Shown: one piece after another, positions 8,100 through 15,745 of the stretch | How positions within the stretch are numbered: position 1 is the first letter of the stretch | Layout: each line of letters starts with the position of its first letter | Assembly: GCA_002403995.1 (NCBI GenBank) | Contig: DHIV01000102.1 | Coordinates: 1-18,040, forward strand | DNA: 18,040 nucleotides | From: Gallionella sp. UBA4737 | GTDB lineage: Bacteria > Pseudomonadota > Gammaproteobacteria > Burkholderiales > Gallionellaceae | Reading direction: 5' to 3' | Notes under the pieces: generated by a model | Told to the model about the DNA's origin: nothing | Database searches by the model: none | Seen by the model: the letters and a program-made list of their open reading frames with translations, nothing else | Program-made: the position numbers and the translations under genes

Positions 8100-8954
8100 A
8101 TGTCATCTGTGCGCATAATTATCCTGACATCGCTGGCCATGATTGCATTTGCGGGTAATTCACTGCTGTGCCGGGCCGCTCTCAAGCAAACCACCATCGA
8201 TGCAGCCAGCTTCACCACGATACGCCTGATCTCCGGCGCGCTGATGCTTTGGCTGGTCGTGCGCATCAGTCGAGGCACACAGATCGGCAGCGGTAACTGG
8301 CTATCAGCATTCGCATTGTTTGTTTATGCGGCCTTCCTTTCTTATGCTTATGCCAGCCTGACTACGGCAATGGGTGCGCTGCTGCTTTTTGGCGCAGTCC
8401 AGGCAACCATGATCGGCCATGGCATCTGGGCGGGAGAACGTCTGCTGAAACTGCAATTCGCCGGATTGGTGATCGCGCTGGCCGGGTTGGTCGGCTTGTT
8501 GCTGCCGGGGCTTTCCGCGCCGCCATTGTTCAGCTCCATATTGATGTTGGCTTCAGGGGTTGCATGGGGCATCTATTCCCTGCGCGGCAAAGGTGCGGGT
8601 GATCCCACCCGGGTGACGGCGGGGAATTTTCTGCGCGCGGTTCCCATCGCGGTCGCTTTGAGTTTATTGATGTATCAACACACCGCTTTGGACAGCACCG
8701 GATTCTGGTACGCGGTTGCGTCGGGCGCGCTGACTTCCGGTATCGGTTACTCCATCTGGTATACCGTATTACCGTCATTAAAAGCCGCCAAGGCCGCGAC
8801 AGTGCAACTCAGTGTGCCGGTGATAGCGGCGCTGGGCGGCATCATTTTCCTCGGTGAGCCGCTGACACTGCGCCTGGTATTGTCGTCCGTAGCTATACTA
8901 GGCGGTATCGCGTTGGTGATACTGGAGAAACAACATGCGAATGGCAGCCGATAA
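8100..8954 (+). CDS. DMT-superfamily permease (EamA family)
   Basis: A 284-residue inner-membrane protein with about ten hydrophobic segments in two EamA repeats (about 5-135 and 142-276), the normal size and fold of drug/metabolite transporters. The second repeat contains the typical LGEPLTLR loop near the last two helices. Substrate cannot be told from sequence; relatives export amino acids, metabolites or drugs. The ATG at 8100 follows an AAGGAAAA ribosome site. It lies 54 bases after the CheW-LysM gene with no clear terminator, so co-transcription is possible. Its last 20 bases overlap the next gene. Confidence 0.88.
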   Translation: MSSVRIIILTSLAMIAFAGNSLLCRAALKQTTIDAASFTTIRLISGALMLWLVVRISRGTQIGSGNWLSAFALFVYAAFLSYAYASLTTAMGALLLFGAVQATMIGHGIWAGERLLKLQFAGLVIALAGLVGLLLPGLSAPPLFSSILMLASGVAWGIYSLRGKGAGDPTRVTAGNFLRAVPIAVALSLLMYQHTALDSTGFWYAVASGALTSGIGYSIWYTVLPSLKAAKAATVQLSVPVIAALGGIIFLGEPLTLRLVLSSVAILGGIALVILEKQHANGSR

Positions 8955-10479
8955 TATCAAAGTAAGTTTTAATGATGCTTACAAGGAGTGGCGCAATCGG
9001 GCCAGAAAATATCACCCAGAGTCGATAGTAAGTACCGCAATGCGGTTTCTTTGCGAACCCACCACAAGCACACTCGAAGACCTTCAGAGAGCGCCTTGGC
9101 AAGTTTTACTCCTGGTTAAATGGGTCTGCCAAGATAAGTCAGCCGGCAACTATTCTAGTAATGCAATTACCGCCGCCCAATTTGATGATCTGCGTCAGAG
9201 ACTATGGAAATTACCAGAACGCATCAATTTAGGTGTACGCGACACTTTACCGGGAACACTTTTTTTCCGGCAGTTGCTGCATCCACAGATTGGTTTTCAG
9301 CGACGTCTTTCTCCTGGTTTTGTCCGAGAAGCAGCACTTCTCGCAAGCCTGGCGATAGAACATCCACTTCGCCATTTGTTTGAGACCAAGGTAGGACTTG
9401 GCATTACTGATTTTGTTGACCTCTCTTTTTCTACTTATGTCGCCATCATGGAAGGGAAACGGCAAGTTCATATCGGGTGGTTTGATTCCTTGCGAAAAGC
9501 GTATGGTGATCAAACAGTCGATGCTTTTATATCTTGTACTTCACGAAACTATTCTGAACTGGTTACCTTCTGCCGAGCACTACCGGGAGCAGATACCAAG
9601 GTTACCTCCGAACTTTTTGAATTTCCCGCTCTCTGTCGCTATCCATTCATGCGTACAGGTAACATGCTGGAGTGTTGGCACCCAGCAGTGTTCTACCGAG
9701 GGATGGAGAGTTTTGTACACAATGTGTTAAGCGAGGAAGGAAAAAACTATATCGATAGTTTCAGTAAACTTTTTGAAGAGCATGTCGTCAAGGAAGCGCA
9801 AAAGCTGGACGTGCCTTTTTTTGGTGAGCCCGCGTTAAGGAGCTTTATGCCTGCCGAAGCGAAGGTGCCTGATGGCCTTCTCTCATTTGCGGACTGTAAT
9901 ATATTCATTGAATCAAAGGCAGGTATTTTTGATGAACCAGTTATGACTGTCGGACACTCAGAAATATTTTCCAACAAGACAAAGGCTCTTCGAACGGCCA
10001 TTATGCAAGGGTGGTCTGCGTCTGTCGGATTACGATTAGAGGGACGTGCACCACAACAAGTAATTGATGCTAATAGAGACTATCTTCTCATTGTTACGAA
10101 TAAGGAATTGAGCGCAAGTAGAGGAACAGCGCTCGCATCAATGTATCCGCCAGGCGCTCTAGATTATCCTAACCCTGAATCCGGCAAGTTTTTGCCGCTG
10201 ACGAATATTTACGTGCTTTCGATTGAAGACTTTGAGCGGCTCATTTCTGGTGTGTCAACAAAGGAGTGTACTCTGTCATCGTTTTTGGATGGTTGTGTTG
10301 AGGCTGACCAACAAGCTGAAACATCAGTACATTTCTTTGAGCAACATCTTGATAGAAGGAAGATGCCAAGAAAGTATTCTGAGTTGGTAACAAATGCTTT
10401 GGATGAGACTACGATTCGTCTCAGCAAAGCACTTGGTTCAGCTAGCCCCGTCAATTATCAAGTTAGCAGTTCCGGTTGA
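8935..10479 (+). CDS. unrecognised protein with PD-(D/E)xK-like nuclease signature
   Basis: A 514-residue soluble protein with no family I can name. The ATG at 8935 has a GGAGA ribosome site at 8924-8928, inside the end of the permease gene; a second ATG at 8941 is possible. Around residue 312 the sequence runs K-V-P312-D313-G, a hydrophobic strand, then I-F-I-E326-S-K328-A-G, followed by a helix with Q-G-W. That spacing and strand pattern fit the restriction-endonuclease-like PD-(D/E)xK core. The N-terminal 300 residues are mostly helical and the C-terminal region (about 440-514) is polar. The gene is clearly AT-richer than its neighbours, as is the following spacer, suggesting horizontal acquisition. 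A stand-alone defence nuclease is a reasonable inference but is not shown. Confidence 0.7.
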   Translation: MRMAADNIKVSFNDAYKEWRNRARKYHPESIVSTAMRFLCEPTTSTLEDLQRAPWQVLLLVKWVCQDKSAGNYSSNAITAAQFDDLRQRLWKLPERINLGVRDTLPGTLFFRQLLHPQIGFQRRLSPGFVREAALLASLAIEHPLRHLFETKVGLGITDFVDLSFSTYVAIMEGKRQVHIGWFDSLRKAYGDQTVDAFISCTSRNYSELVTFCRALPGADTKVTSELFEFPALCRYPFMRTGNMLECWHPAVFYRGMESFVHNVLSEEGKNYIDSFSKLFEEHVVKEAQKLDVPFFGEPALRSFMPAEAKVPDGLLSFADCNIFIESKAGIFDEPVMTVGHSEIFSNKTKALRTAIMQGWSASVGLRLEGRAPQQVIDANRDYLLIVTNKELSASRGTALASMYPPGALDYPNPESGKFLPLTNIYVLSIEDFERLISGVSTKECTLSSFLDGCVEADQQAETSVHFFEQHLDRRKMPRKYSELVTNALDETTIRLSKALGSASPVNYQVSSSG

Positions 10480-10523
10480 TGATATTGCTAAACTATGTAA
10501 TCGAGTATCCAGTTATTTTAAGT

Positions 10524-10550
10524 AGCTAATGGGGTTAGCTTCGCTTTATT
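10524..10550 (+). terminator. terminator-like hairpin after the nuclease-like gene
   Basis: AGCTAA (10524-10529) and TTAGCT (10535-10540) form a perfect 6-bp stem with a TGGGG loop, followed by TCGCTTTATTTT. It lies 45 bases after the stop codon. The T-rich tail begins three bases late, so efficiency is uncertain. Confidence 0.4.
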
Positions 10551-10664
10551 TTCGAAAGACCAACGTAATGAAGTGGTTCATACTTAATCTACAAACATCA
10601 ATGTGGTTCCGCCCCAATGTAATTTTATAAAGCGGAAATTTCTTTAAGTACGGGTGAGCTTGAA

Positions 10665-11249
10665 ATGGGAAAAAGCAGACTTGAAGCATTCAGCGATGGC
10701 GTGATAGCGATCATCATCACCATCATGGTGCTGGAATTGAAGGTGCCGCACGGCGACAGCATCGAGGCATTGACGCCATTATTCCCGGTGTTCCTGAGCT
10801 ATGTGTTGAGCTTCGTCTACCTTGGGATATATTGGAACAATCACCACCACATGCTGCATACCAGTGACAAAGTGACCGGCCCGATGCTGTGGGCCAACCT
10901 GCACCTGCTGTTCTGGTTATCGCTGGTGCCGTTTGCGACCGGCTGGATGGGAGAGAATCACTTTGCCGCCGCGCCATCGGCGGTCTATGGCGTGGTGCTG
11001 CTGATGGCCGCAATCGCGTACTGGATATTGCAGTAGCTGATCATTGCATCGCAGGGCGCAGACTCGCTGCTGAAAAAAGCGATTGGGGGCGATTGGAAAG
11101 GCAAGTTGTCGCCGGTTCTATACGCTGTCGCCATCCCCCTGGCGTTCTGGTCGCAATGGATTTCGATTGGCCTGTATGTTTTTGTCGCGCTCATCTGGCT
11201 GGTGCCTGACCGGCGTATCGAGCGTGTGCTTTTGAACACCGAAGCATGA
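10665..11249 (+). pseudogene. TMEM175-family potassium channel (DUF1211), interrupted by in-frame TAG
   Basis: The start at 10665 has a GGTGAG ribosome site. The N-terminus carries the family signature R-x-x-x-F-S-D (RLEAFSDGVIAIIITIMVLE), which in bacterial TMEM175 channels forms the selectivity region of helix 1. Translation stops at a TAG at 11034-11036 after 123 residues. The same frame then continues without another stop to the TGA at 11247-11249, encoding LIIASQGADSLLKK, a DWKGK loop, two more membrane helices and a polar tail (PDRRIER), exactly what the family's second half looks like. With TAG as one residue the product would be 194 residues, the usual bacterial length. A CAG-to-TAG transition is the simplest origin, since the preceding codon is also CAG. 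The short product would lack the last helices. Confidence 0.85.
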
Positions 11250-11337
11250 TCCGTCGTTCAAGCGGGCGGGGCTACCGGTCCGATTTCACAGTAAATCGCG
11301 ATATGGGCACGTAGCTCGCATTCACCTGCGAATATCA

Positions 11338-11355
11338 ATGGGGCTCTGCCCCCAT
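11338..11355. terminator. hairpin between convergent genes
   Basis: ATGGGG (11338-11343) pairs with CCCCAT (11350-11355) around CTCTGC. It sits directly between the end of the TMEM175 frame on the plus strand and the minus-strand stop at 11357. It could act on both transcripts, though neither side has a strong T run. Confidence 0.4.
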
Positions 11356-11356
11356 A

Positions 11357-12043
11357 TCATTCCTGCCCTGCCATCCTGGTTCTATTACCTTGAAAATGGC
11401 TGGCAAAGAAAAACCCAACTAATGACATGATCAATAGCGACAATCCTCCCAGCAGGCCGAGCAAGTAGCGATTCCCCCGTGCGGGCATTGTCCCATTCAA
11501 CTGCTGCTTGGAAAAATGCACTATATCGGTTTTGACGATGGCGATGTGTTGTTGCAGGTTGCGATCCACCCCGATAACCTGCTTGTCCACTTCACGGAAG
11601 GAATCTATTTGCCGGGGATTCAGCATGGTTTGAGCAATCAGGTAATCCGACAGCAAAGATTGGTGTTCATAGATCAACTGCTCGATCTCACCGGTATCCA
11701 TGCCGTCATTCTGCATGGCCGTTTTGGTACGCAGCAATGCTTCTTGCACACGAACGCCAGAGTCTGAGAACGCCTTGCGGTGCTTGCTGAACAACTCTAT
11801 GTCGTTGGCACGCAACAGCATGTCCTTCCATTCTTGAATTTGCCGACCCAAAGCGATGGCTGCGTCGTCCAAGTTCCCCTTCATTGCCAGAAGCTGTTCG
11901 GCGCGTTGCAGATAAAAATCATTCATTCTGTAAATCAATTGGGAGAGCTGATATCCTCCGAAAATTGACAACAACATCACCACTGCGATGAATATTTTGA
12001 ATGACCTGGGTGGGTAACCGGAATCCTGCATAAGTTTTTTCAT
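11357..12043 (-). CDS. two-helix membrane protein with periplasmic helical sensor-like domain
   Basis: A 228-residue protein with membrane helix 1 at about 16-36, a mostly helical, charged region of about 150 residues, and membrane helix 2 at about 193-214, followed by only 14 residues. The layout matches the ligand-binding half of a methyl-accepting chemotaxis protein (four-helix-bundle type) without HAMP or signalling domains; family membership is inferred from shape, not from a firm motif. I chose the start at 12043 because GAAGGCAC lies eight bases upstream. An in-frame ATG at 12103 adds 20 residues but has no ribosome site. It runs against its plus-strand neighbours and is monocistronic here. 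It could be a receptor remnant or a partner that works with another signalling protein. Confidence 0.7.
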   Translation of the reverse strand: MKKLMQDSGYPPRSFKIFIAVVMLLSIFGGYQLSQLIYRMNDFYLQRAEQLLAMKGNLDDAAIALGRQIQEWKDMLLRANDIELFSKHRKAFSDSGVRVQEALLRTKTAMQNDGMDTGEIEQLIYEHQSLLSDYLIAQTMLNPRQIDSFREVDKQVIGVDRNLQQHIAIVKTDIVHFSKQQLNGTMPARGNRYLLGLLGGLSLLIMSLVGFFFASHFQGNRTRMAGQE

Positions 12044-12354
12044 TTTTGTGCCTTCAAGAATAAATTTCAGCAGCAGCTGTTTTTGTTGAGGCTTGCTGGT
12101 CATGGACGTATGTAACTATAATTCGACAGTTTAATCTATTAACAGCAACCATTTATCGTGGCGAAAGCAAACTTTTTGAAGCGTAATCCTGTTTATGGTT
12201 ATGCGCTGGAAAGCTCACCCCCATATGCTTGCATCAAAAGAATAAATTGTATCTTTCGAGAAAATCGACTATCCGGTTTGTGCCGTTAGCAAAAGGTCAC
12301 CAGGTTACGCTCTGTGCTGCGGACGTTCAAAGCTTTATGAATTAAAGGATTGAG
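12044..12354. other. divergent intergenic region
   Basis: This AT-rich spacer lies between the minus-strand sensor-like gene and the plus-strand glutathione transferase gene, so it should hold promoters in both directions. On the minus strand a TTAATA/TATAGT pair with a 16-base spacer lies around 12114-12141. On the plus strand TTGAAG and TTATGC, 17 bases apart (about 12175-12203), are a weak candidate. AAGGATTGAG before 12355 is a good ribosome site. No gene, repeat or RNA is evident. Confidence 0.4.
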
Positions 12355-13050
12355 ATGACAATAAGACTCTACGATCTGGCGGGTGCCGAGGATGAACGGA
12401 GATTCAGCCCTTATTGTTGGCGCATCAAGATGGCGCTCGCGCACAAAGGGCTCGAGTTTGAGACCATGCCGTGGCGTTTTACGGAAAAGGATGCCATAGC
12501 ATTTTCCGGGCAGGGCGCGGTTCCGGTGCTCGTCGATGGCCCACGCACGGTTTCAGATTCGTGGCGCATTGCGCTGTACCTGGACGAGGCCTATCCGGAA
12601 CGACCGCCGCTCATGGACTCGGAGCAGGCACGCGGGGCAATCTTTGTTTTTAAACAATGGAGCGAGCGCAATATTCACCCTGCAGTGTTTCAAGTCATTC
12701 TCCTTGACCTCTTTGCGCATCTACACAACAAGGACAAAGCCTATTTTCGAGAGTCGCGCGAGAAGCGCTTTGGCACGACGCTTGAGGCATACGGCTCAGA
12801 CCGGACTGGTGCGCTTGCAAAGTTCCACAAGGCGCTCGACCCCGTAAGACCGTTATTGATCGAGCAGCCATTCATTGGTGGGCGCTCGCCGAGCTTCGCC
12901 GACTATATTTTATTTGGAGCCTTTCAATGGGCGCGGGTAATGTCGCCCACCCATTTGCTCGAGCCAGATGATCCGGTCTATATTTGGCGCGAACGAATGC
13001 TGGATATACACGGCGGTATCGCACGTCGCGCCCTCGGTTTTGCAGTCTAG
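12355..13050 (+). CDS. glutathione S-transferase family protein (LigE-like)
   Basis: A 231-residue cytosolic glutathione transferase homologue. The N-terminal thioredoxin-fold domain (about 1-85) contains S18-P-Y-C-W-R23 at the start of helix 1, the cis-proline P57 (A-V-P-V-L) and D68-S69, which normally bind the glutamyl part of glutathione. The all-helical C-terminal domain (about 90-230) has a conserved-looking PSFADYILFGAFQW core. The SPY-x-WR pattern and spacing resemble LigE-type beta-etherase relatives, though the substrate cannot be assigned. The start has an AAGGA site at the normal distance. The stop is 19 bases before the yfcG-like gene, so the two are probably one operon. Confidence 0.85.
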   Translation: MTIRLYDLAGAEDERRFSPYCWRIKMALAHKGLEFETMPWRFTEKDAIAFSGQGAVPVLVDGPRTVSDSWRIALYLDEAYPERPPLMDSEQARGAIFVFKQWSERNIHPAVFQVILLDLFAHLHNKDKAYFRESREKRFGTTLEAYGSDRTGALAKFHKALDPVRPLLIEQPFIGGRSPSFADYILFGAFQWARVMSPTHLLEPDDPVYIWRERMLDIHGGIARRALGFAV

Positions 13051-13069
13051 GGACAAGAAAGGAGCCGCA

Positions 13070-13786
13070 ATGATCGACCTTTATTATTGGCCCACTCCGA
13101 ACGGCCACAAGATTACGATGTTTCTTGAAGAAGTTGGGCTTGAGTATCGGATCATTCCGGTAAACATAGGTGCAGGGGATCAATTCAAACCTGAATTCCT
13201 CAAGATCAGCCCCAATAACAAGATGCCAGCAATCGTCGATCATGCCCCGTCGGACGGGGGCGATGACCTGCCGGTATTCGAGTCGGGCGCAATCCTGGTC
13301 TATCTGGCAGAGAAAACGGGGAAGTTGTTGCCAAAAGATCCGCGAGGTCGAAAGACCGCGCTGGAATGGCTGTTCTGGCAAGTCAGCGGCCTCGGCCCCA
13401 CGGCCGGACAGAACCACCATTTCTCGAAATACGCTCCCGAGAAGATCCCTTACGCCATTGATCGCTATGTGAATGAGACCAACCGCTTGTATGGCGTGCT
13501 TGATCACAGACTCGATGGACGGGAGTTTATCGTGGGCGATGACTACACGATTGCAGATATTGCGTCCTACCCCTGGATCGTACCTTGGAAGACTCAACAG
13601 CAGAATCTGGACGACTTTCCAAACATTAAACGCTGGCTTGACGTAATCAGCAATCGACAGGCCACGGTTAGTGCTTATGCAAAAGCCCAACCATATTCGA
13701 ACCAGCCTGCGATGACTGAAGAAGCCAAGCAGATCCTTTTTGGCCAGACGGCCGCAAGTGTTCGTGCGCTCGTTGATCGGAAATAA
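13070..13786 (+). CDS. yfcG: YfcG-like glutathione-dependent disulfide oxidoreductase
   Basis: A 238-residue Nu/Ure2p-like glutathione transferase closely resembling E. coli YfcG, which reduces disulfides using glutathione bound at Thr9 and Asn11. Both residues are present (Y-W-P-T9-P-N11-G-H-K), as are E71-S72-G-A-I, the KISPNNKMPAIVDH loop containing the cis-proline, GQNHHF and the DYTIADIASYPW helix of the C-terminal domain. The ATG at 13070 has an AAAGGAG site five to six bases upstream. An upstream in-frame extension runs into the preceding gene and is not needed. It follows the LigE-like gene by 19 bases, implying co-transcription in a glutathione-based redox or detoxification role. Confidence 0.93.
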   Translation: MIDLYYWPTPNGHKITMFLEEVGLEYRIIPVNIGAGDQFKPEFLKISPNNKMPAIVDHAPSDGGDDLPVFESGAILVYLAEKTGKLLPKDPRGRKTALEWLFWQVSGLGPTAGQNHHFSKYAPEKIPYAIDRYVNETNRLYGVLDHRLDGREFIVGDDYTIADIASYPWIVPWKTQQQNLDDFPNIKRWLDVISNRQATVSAYAKAQPYSNQPAMTEEAKQILFGQTAASVRALVDRK

Positions 13787-14064
13787 AAACAACCATGAAT
13801 GCCTGCATCCAGGCGATCCAGATAATAAGATCAGATTTTTATTATCAGTGACGGCTTTAGGGCAGGCCGTTAGTATGTGCATATAGCGGCTGTGTGCTGC
13901 GGATACTCAAGATTCAAAGATAACCTATCCGATATAAGCTGTTTGCCAGCAAAGCGACCAGAAGCAGGATCAGGCCGATGAAGCTGAAATTTGGAAGCGC
14001 AAAATCACCGAGCCTGGCTCCATTAATTGTATAAACAACCGCTTTAAAAAATCATTAAGGAAAA
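13787..14064. other. intergenic spacer with weak hairpins and a possible coding remnant
   Basis: No intact gene is visible. GCCTG-CATC-CAGGC (13801-13814) could form a small hairpin 14 bases after the yfcG stop. GATAATAA (13821-13828) and TTATTATC (13839-13846) form an AT-only inverted repeat. On the minus strand a frame from about 14051 to the TGA at 13914 is open and encodes one hydrophobic helix (FIGLILLLVALLANSLY) but has no ATG or GTG start. TAAGGAAAA before 14065 is the ribosome site of the next gene. Confidence 0.4.
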
Positions 14065-15034
14065 ATGATGCGTGCGATTAGCTTTGCAGTTTTGTTGGCT
14101 GCACTTGGGTTTCCCCTGGTCAGCCATGGCGAGGAAACTGCACAGCAGAGTAAATCGATACAGCAGGAGGAGGTGAGTCCGGTGGCTTTGCTTTCTTCCG
14201 ATGAACCCAATCGCCTGGGTTGCACACGGGATAGTTATGAACACGCCTGTTTCATGGACTTTACCGTATCGATGCGCTACCCCTTGTTCTACGAGGCGCT
14301 GAGGGAGGGACACAAGTTCGACATGCTGCCGTTCTTTTCATTTACCGGACGGATGGGGCAGTACAGCGAGACGGTGCGCCATTCTTCGCCTGTTATGACC
14401 AAGCAGTTCAATTCCAAGTTGTATTTCCGATTTTACACAGCGAAATCTGCGGATGAGAAGTTGGGAACGGCAGATCGCAAACAGGATTATTATGATGTGG
14501 GTTACGCGCATGAATCGAACGGTCAGTACGTCGATTCGGTTGCGGTGTTCAACAGCACGGCAGCAAGTGTTGGCGGCCCTGAGATCGCCCAGGATTACAT
14601 CAGTCGCGGCTGGGATTATTTGAATTACAAGCGACACCTGCATTTCGAGGCAGAGGGTACTAACTCAATGGATATCGATCTGAGATATTTTTTGTCTTAA
14701 TGGTTTACTGCAAAAAGGCAGAGAGGAATATTTTTCCTGGGAGACTCCACGTCCCATCACGCATATCAGTCAGGTCGATGGCATACGCTTGAAGGTGAAA
14801 CGTGATTTCGATTGGGATTGGTTCAAGGGCGCAACGCTGTTCTATGTCACCGGCTACCGTGATGTCGCGCGATGGAATACTTTCTGCGCGGAACTGGGCT
14901 TTACACCGCTCAGCGATCTCATGGGGCTGCCCATCGTACTTTGGGCGCAATCCGGATATAACGTCAACGTGACCCAATATTATCGCAAAGCATGGTCTAT
15001 CGGGCTGACGGCATCGTTTGAAACTTTTAAATGA
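14065..15034 (+). pseudogene. pldA: outer-membrane phospholipase A (OMPLA/PldA-like), frameshifted
   Basis: A signal peptide (about 1-23, ending SHG) leads into a phospholipase A1 beta-barrel sequence. The catalytic segment Y-A-H149-E-S151-N-G is present. The downstream S-R-x-W-N motif that supplies the catalytic Asn reads S180-R-G-W-D184. Translation stops at TAA 14698-14700 after 211 residues. The next frame (codons from 14702) continues at once with GLLQKGREEYFSWE and runs to TGA 15032-15034, ending in Y-Y-R-K-A-W-S-I-G-L-T-A-S-F, a barrel strand with the family's C-terminal look. The switch lies at a T6 run (14688-14693); five Ts would restore one frame, giving RYFCLNGLLQKG and about 322 residues. 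It may be a real mutation or a homopolymer sequencing error. AAGG lies four bases before ATG 14065 and seven before ATG 14068, so the latter is an equal candidate. Confidence 0.8.
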
Positions 15035-15428
15035 CCGCGATGATTTCCGAATTGACCACTGAAATCAGACTGCCAGCGGCTTGTCTCCATATCTGTCAGC
15101 GCGGGTACACCGCAAAGCGATTCATTGGCAATTTTATGAGAGGTGTATTTTAAGTATCCACCGGGCTGGACACTCTCATGATCCTGAATCTGCTTCTACA
15201 GTATCGGATTTCAGGGCGTATCGAAGGGGGATATTTGCAACGATAGGCCACTTTACGTACCCCATTTTTTGTTATGTGTGTTACCGCACAGCACCGTTAC
15301 GGCCAACAACATATTGTGGCGGCTCATGAGGAACAAAAACCTTTTGCGTTCACTCATCAGTTTCGATTCAAACAGTTCTGATAGTTCGATTCGAGTTTTC
15401 CTTGCAGTTTTAATGAGGAAGTAATCAC
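15035..15428. other. intergenic region before the cold-shock gene
   Basis: This 394-base spacer has no open frame longer than about 80 codons and none with a recognisable product; a 37-codon frame at 15040-15153 has no visible merit. The last 100 bases are AT-rich, with TTCGATTC present twice, and probably form the leader of the cold-shock gene, which in this family is often long and structured. GAGGAAG eight bases before 15429 is a good ribosome site. I see no firm promoter. Confidence 0.4.
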
Positions 15429-15635
15429 ATGATAACTGGCACAGTTAAATGGTTTAACGACGACATGGGGTTTGGTTTAGTCACTTCCGATAATGGCCGC
15501 GAAGACTTGTTCGCGCACCACTCCGAAATCAATATGAGCGGTTTCAAGTTACTCAAAAAAGACCAGAAGGTTGCCTTTGAAGTGACGCGAATTCCAGGTG
15601 GCAAGGAAGCATCCCATATTCAGGTTCTTGCATAG
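15429..15635 (+). CDS. cold-shock domain protein (CspA family)
   Basis: A 68-residue single cold-shock domain, the normal length, expected to bind single-stranded RNA/DNA and act as an RNA chaperone. The start ITGTVKWFN and W8 are canonical. RNP1 reads D-M-G-F-G-L-V where K-G-F-G-F-I is usual, and RNP2 reads D-L-F-A-H-H-S-E-I where an aromatic follows the first H, so two nucleic-acid-stacking aromatics are replaced (F by L, F by H). Binding may be weaker or altered. It is monocistronic with its own ribosome site and converges on proB. Confidence 0.92.
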   Translation: MITGTVKWFNDDMGFGLVTSDNGREDLFAHHSEINMSGFKLLKKDQKVAFEVTRIPGGKEASHIQVLA

Positions 15636-15645
15636 ATACCAGCAA

Positions 15646-15675
15646 TTCTTGAATGACCGTTTAATCATTCTCGAA
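15646..15675 (+). terminator. possible terminator of the cold-shock gene
   Basis: GAATGA (15651-15656) pairs with TCATTC (15665-15670), and outer TTC/GAA pairing extends the stem past a small internal loop. It starts 10 bases after the stop codon. No strong T tract follows, so support is modest. Confidence 0.3.
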
Positions 15676-15745
15676 TGTCTGCGTTCCAGGTAATTAACTG
15701 GCCGGAATTTTGACTGTTCGCTAGGTGTCGGAATCTGACTGTCAT

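Noticed and set aside
11034..11036. TAG recoding (pyrrolysine or reassigned stop)
   Set aside because: TAG is used as a normal stop for at least three other genes here, and no recoding element is seen.
12313..12323. Shared 11-mer TGTGCTGCGGA upstream of the LigE-like gene and again at 13893-13903
   Set aside because: Too short, with flanks that diverge at once; probably chance rather than a regulatory site.
12968..13069. 34-residue N-terminal extension of the YfcG-like protein
   Set aside because: It overlaps the preceding gene; the MIDLYYWPTPNGHK start aligns with YfcG and has a strong ribosome site.
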